This document shows, piece by piece, positions 13,045 to 13,994 of a DNA stretch of 13,994 nucleotides. The number at the start of each line of letters is the position of its first letter. The first letter of the stretch is position 1. The stretch lies in the NCBI GenBank assembly GCA_002474325.1, contig DKNL01000224.1:1-13994 (forward strand). The letters are read 5' to 3'. Position numbers and translations under genes: made by a program. The notes below the pieces were generated by a model. That model ran no database searches. It was not told the origin of the DNA and was given only the letters and a program-made list of their open reading frames with translations. This stretch comes from Opitutales bacterium UBA7389. Its GTDB lineage: Bacteria > Verrucomicrobiota > Verrucomicrobiia > Opitutales > Opitutaceae.

Positions 13045-13994
13045 ATGTCACGAAACAAGCCCATCATTAGAAACGTTCTTGCCGATCGCTACGCATCGGA
13101 TGCTATGAAGTCGATTTGGTCAGGCGATGGCCGTGTCATTATGGAGCGCGATTACTGGATCGCAGTAATGAAAGCCCAAAGAGAATTGGGGCTAAAAATA
13201 CCGCTGAAAGCGATCAAGGCGTATGAATCCGTTAAGGACACGGTGAACTTGGCATCCATCGACAGAAGAGAGCGCAAAGTTCTGCACGATGTGAAAGCCC
13301 GGATCGAGGAGTTCTCAGCTTTGGCTGGCTATGAACTGGCCCATCTGGGAATGACGAGTCGCGATTTGACCGAAAACGTGGAGCAGCTGCAAGTGATTCG
13401 CTCTCTCGATTTGGTACGCGTCAAGGCGGTCGCCTGTCTCAACAAATTGGTGGAAAGAGCGGTGGAGTTTCGGGATCTAATGATTACGGCCCGCACGCAC
13501 AATGTTCCGGCTCAGGCGACTACGCTGGGAAAGCGCTTCGCCATGGCGGGGCAGGAACTTCTGGTGAGCTTAGACCGCCTTCACGATTTAGTGGAACGGT
13601 ATCCGGCTAGAGGATTAAAAGGAGCTGTAGGCACCCAGCTGGATCAGCAGACGCTTTTCGAAGGAGACGCGAGAAAGGTAGCCCAGTTGGAAAAGAGTAT
13701 CGTGAAGCATTTGGGCTTCGGTAAAGTATTAAGCAGCGTTGGCCAAGTCTATCCAAGGAGTGTTGATTTGGATACAGTTACCGCCTTGGAGCAGTTGGCT
13801 TCCCCTGCTTTAAATTTGACTACGGCAATCCGGCTAATGGCCGGACAGGGCCTCATGAGTGAAGGCTTTTCAAAGGGGCAGGTTGGTTCCTCGGTCATGC
13901 CGCACAAAGTCAATTGCCGAACGAGCGAGCGTATACATGGCTTTGGTACGATCCTGAAAGGCTATGTAGCGATGGCTTCGGGACTGATGGGTGG
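13045..13994 (+). CDS. purB: Adenylosuccinate lyase (3' end outside window)
   Basis: PurB catalyses two fumarate-releasing steps of purine synthesis: SAICAR to AICAR, and adenylosuccinate to AMP. Translated by hand from ATG 13045, 316 complete codons are open to the window edge of a protein expected to be about 470-480 residues. Motifs in order: NVLADRYASDAMKSIWS (10-26), VLHDVKARIEEF (79-90, His81), AHLGMTSRDLTENVEQLQ (99-116), ARTHNVPAQATTLGKRF (149-165, His152 the likely general acid), SVGQVYPRS (231-239) and the fumarase/aspartase superfamily signature GSSVMPHKVN (281-290, mobile catalytic Ser loop). It resembles the PurB type found in actinobacteria rather than the E. coli form. GTG 13039, two codons upstream, has better spacing (6 nt) from AGGG than ATG 13045 (12 nt), so it may be the true start. 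Confidence 0.96.
   Translation, partial: MSRNKPIIRNVLADRYASDAMKSIWSGDGRVIMERDYWIAVMKAQRELGLKIPLKAIKAYESVKDTVNLASIDRRERKVLHDVKARIEEFSALAGYELAHLGMTSRDLTENVEQLQVIRSLDLVRVKAVACLNKLVERAVEFRDLMITARTHNVPAQATTLGKRFAMAGQELLVSLDRLHDLVERYPARGLKGAVGTQLDQQTLFEGDARKVAQLEKSIVKHLGFGKVLSSVGQVYPRSVDLDTVTALEQLASPALNLTTAIRLMAGQGLMSEGFSKGQVGSSVMPHKVNCRTSERIHGFGTILKGYVAMASGLMG

Overview
The window looks like ordinary chromosome of a free-living Gram-negative bacterium, most likely of the Planctomycetes-Verrucomicrobia group and perhaps an Opitutae-like Verrucomicrobiota. This placement is an inference. It rests on the DUF1800/DUF1501 gene pair, a 6-phosphogluconate dehydrogenase with an extra internal segment, genes that mostly lack strong Shine-Dalgarno sites, and an intergenic paired palindrome of REP/BIME type. 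I see no rRNA, tRNA, CRISPR array, insertion sequence, phage gene or plasmid origin.

Layout, left to right. Positions 1-2889 (minus strand) hold a two-gene unit: a DUF1800 protein followed by a Tat-signal DUF1501 protein that runs off the left edge. After about 465 bp without a gene, positions 3355-4970 (plus strand) hold xdhC and a mocA-type cytidylyltransferase gene with a 4-bp overlap. Convergent to them is gnd (5010-6512, minus), with a plausible promoter at 6589-6616. A further stretch of about 465 bp contains at best a relic ORF. Then moeA, moaC, moaD and moaE follow one another on the minus strand (9683 down to 6978), with a double hairpin between moeA and moaC. Divergent from moeA are holA (9807-10913) and a GT4 glycosyltransferase gene (11001-12182), both plus. 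A small sulfotransferase gene (12179-12901, minus) overlaps the end of the glycosyltransferase gene tail to tail. Finally the first two thirds of purB (13045 onward, plus) runs off the right edge.

The unifying theme is molybdenum cofactor biosynthesis. MoaC makes cyclic pyranopterin monophosphate together with MoaA (not in the window). MoaD and MoaE are the two subunits of molybdopterin synthase. MoeA inserts molybdate. MocA then attaches CMP to give the molybdopterin cytosine dinucleotide form, and XdhC helps sulfurate and insert the cofactor into xanthine-dehydrogenase-family hydroxylases. This predicts at least one such hydroxylase elsewhere in the genome. gnd, holA and purB are housekeeping genes for the pentose phosphate pathway, the replication clamp loader and purine synthesis. 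The glycosyltransferase and sulfotransferase may act on surface glycolipids or glycans, but their substrates cannot be read from sequence.

I do not see a convincing new multi-gene system. The items most worth a second look are the REP/BIME-like double hairpin inside the Moco cluster, the diglycine codons of moaD serving as the moaE ribosome binding site, and the uncharacterised DUF1800/DUF1501 pair.
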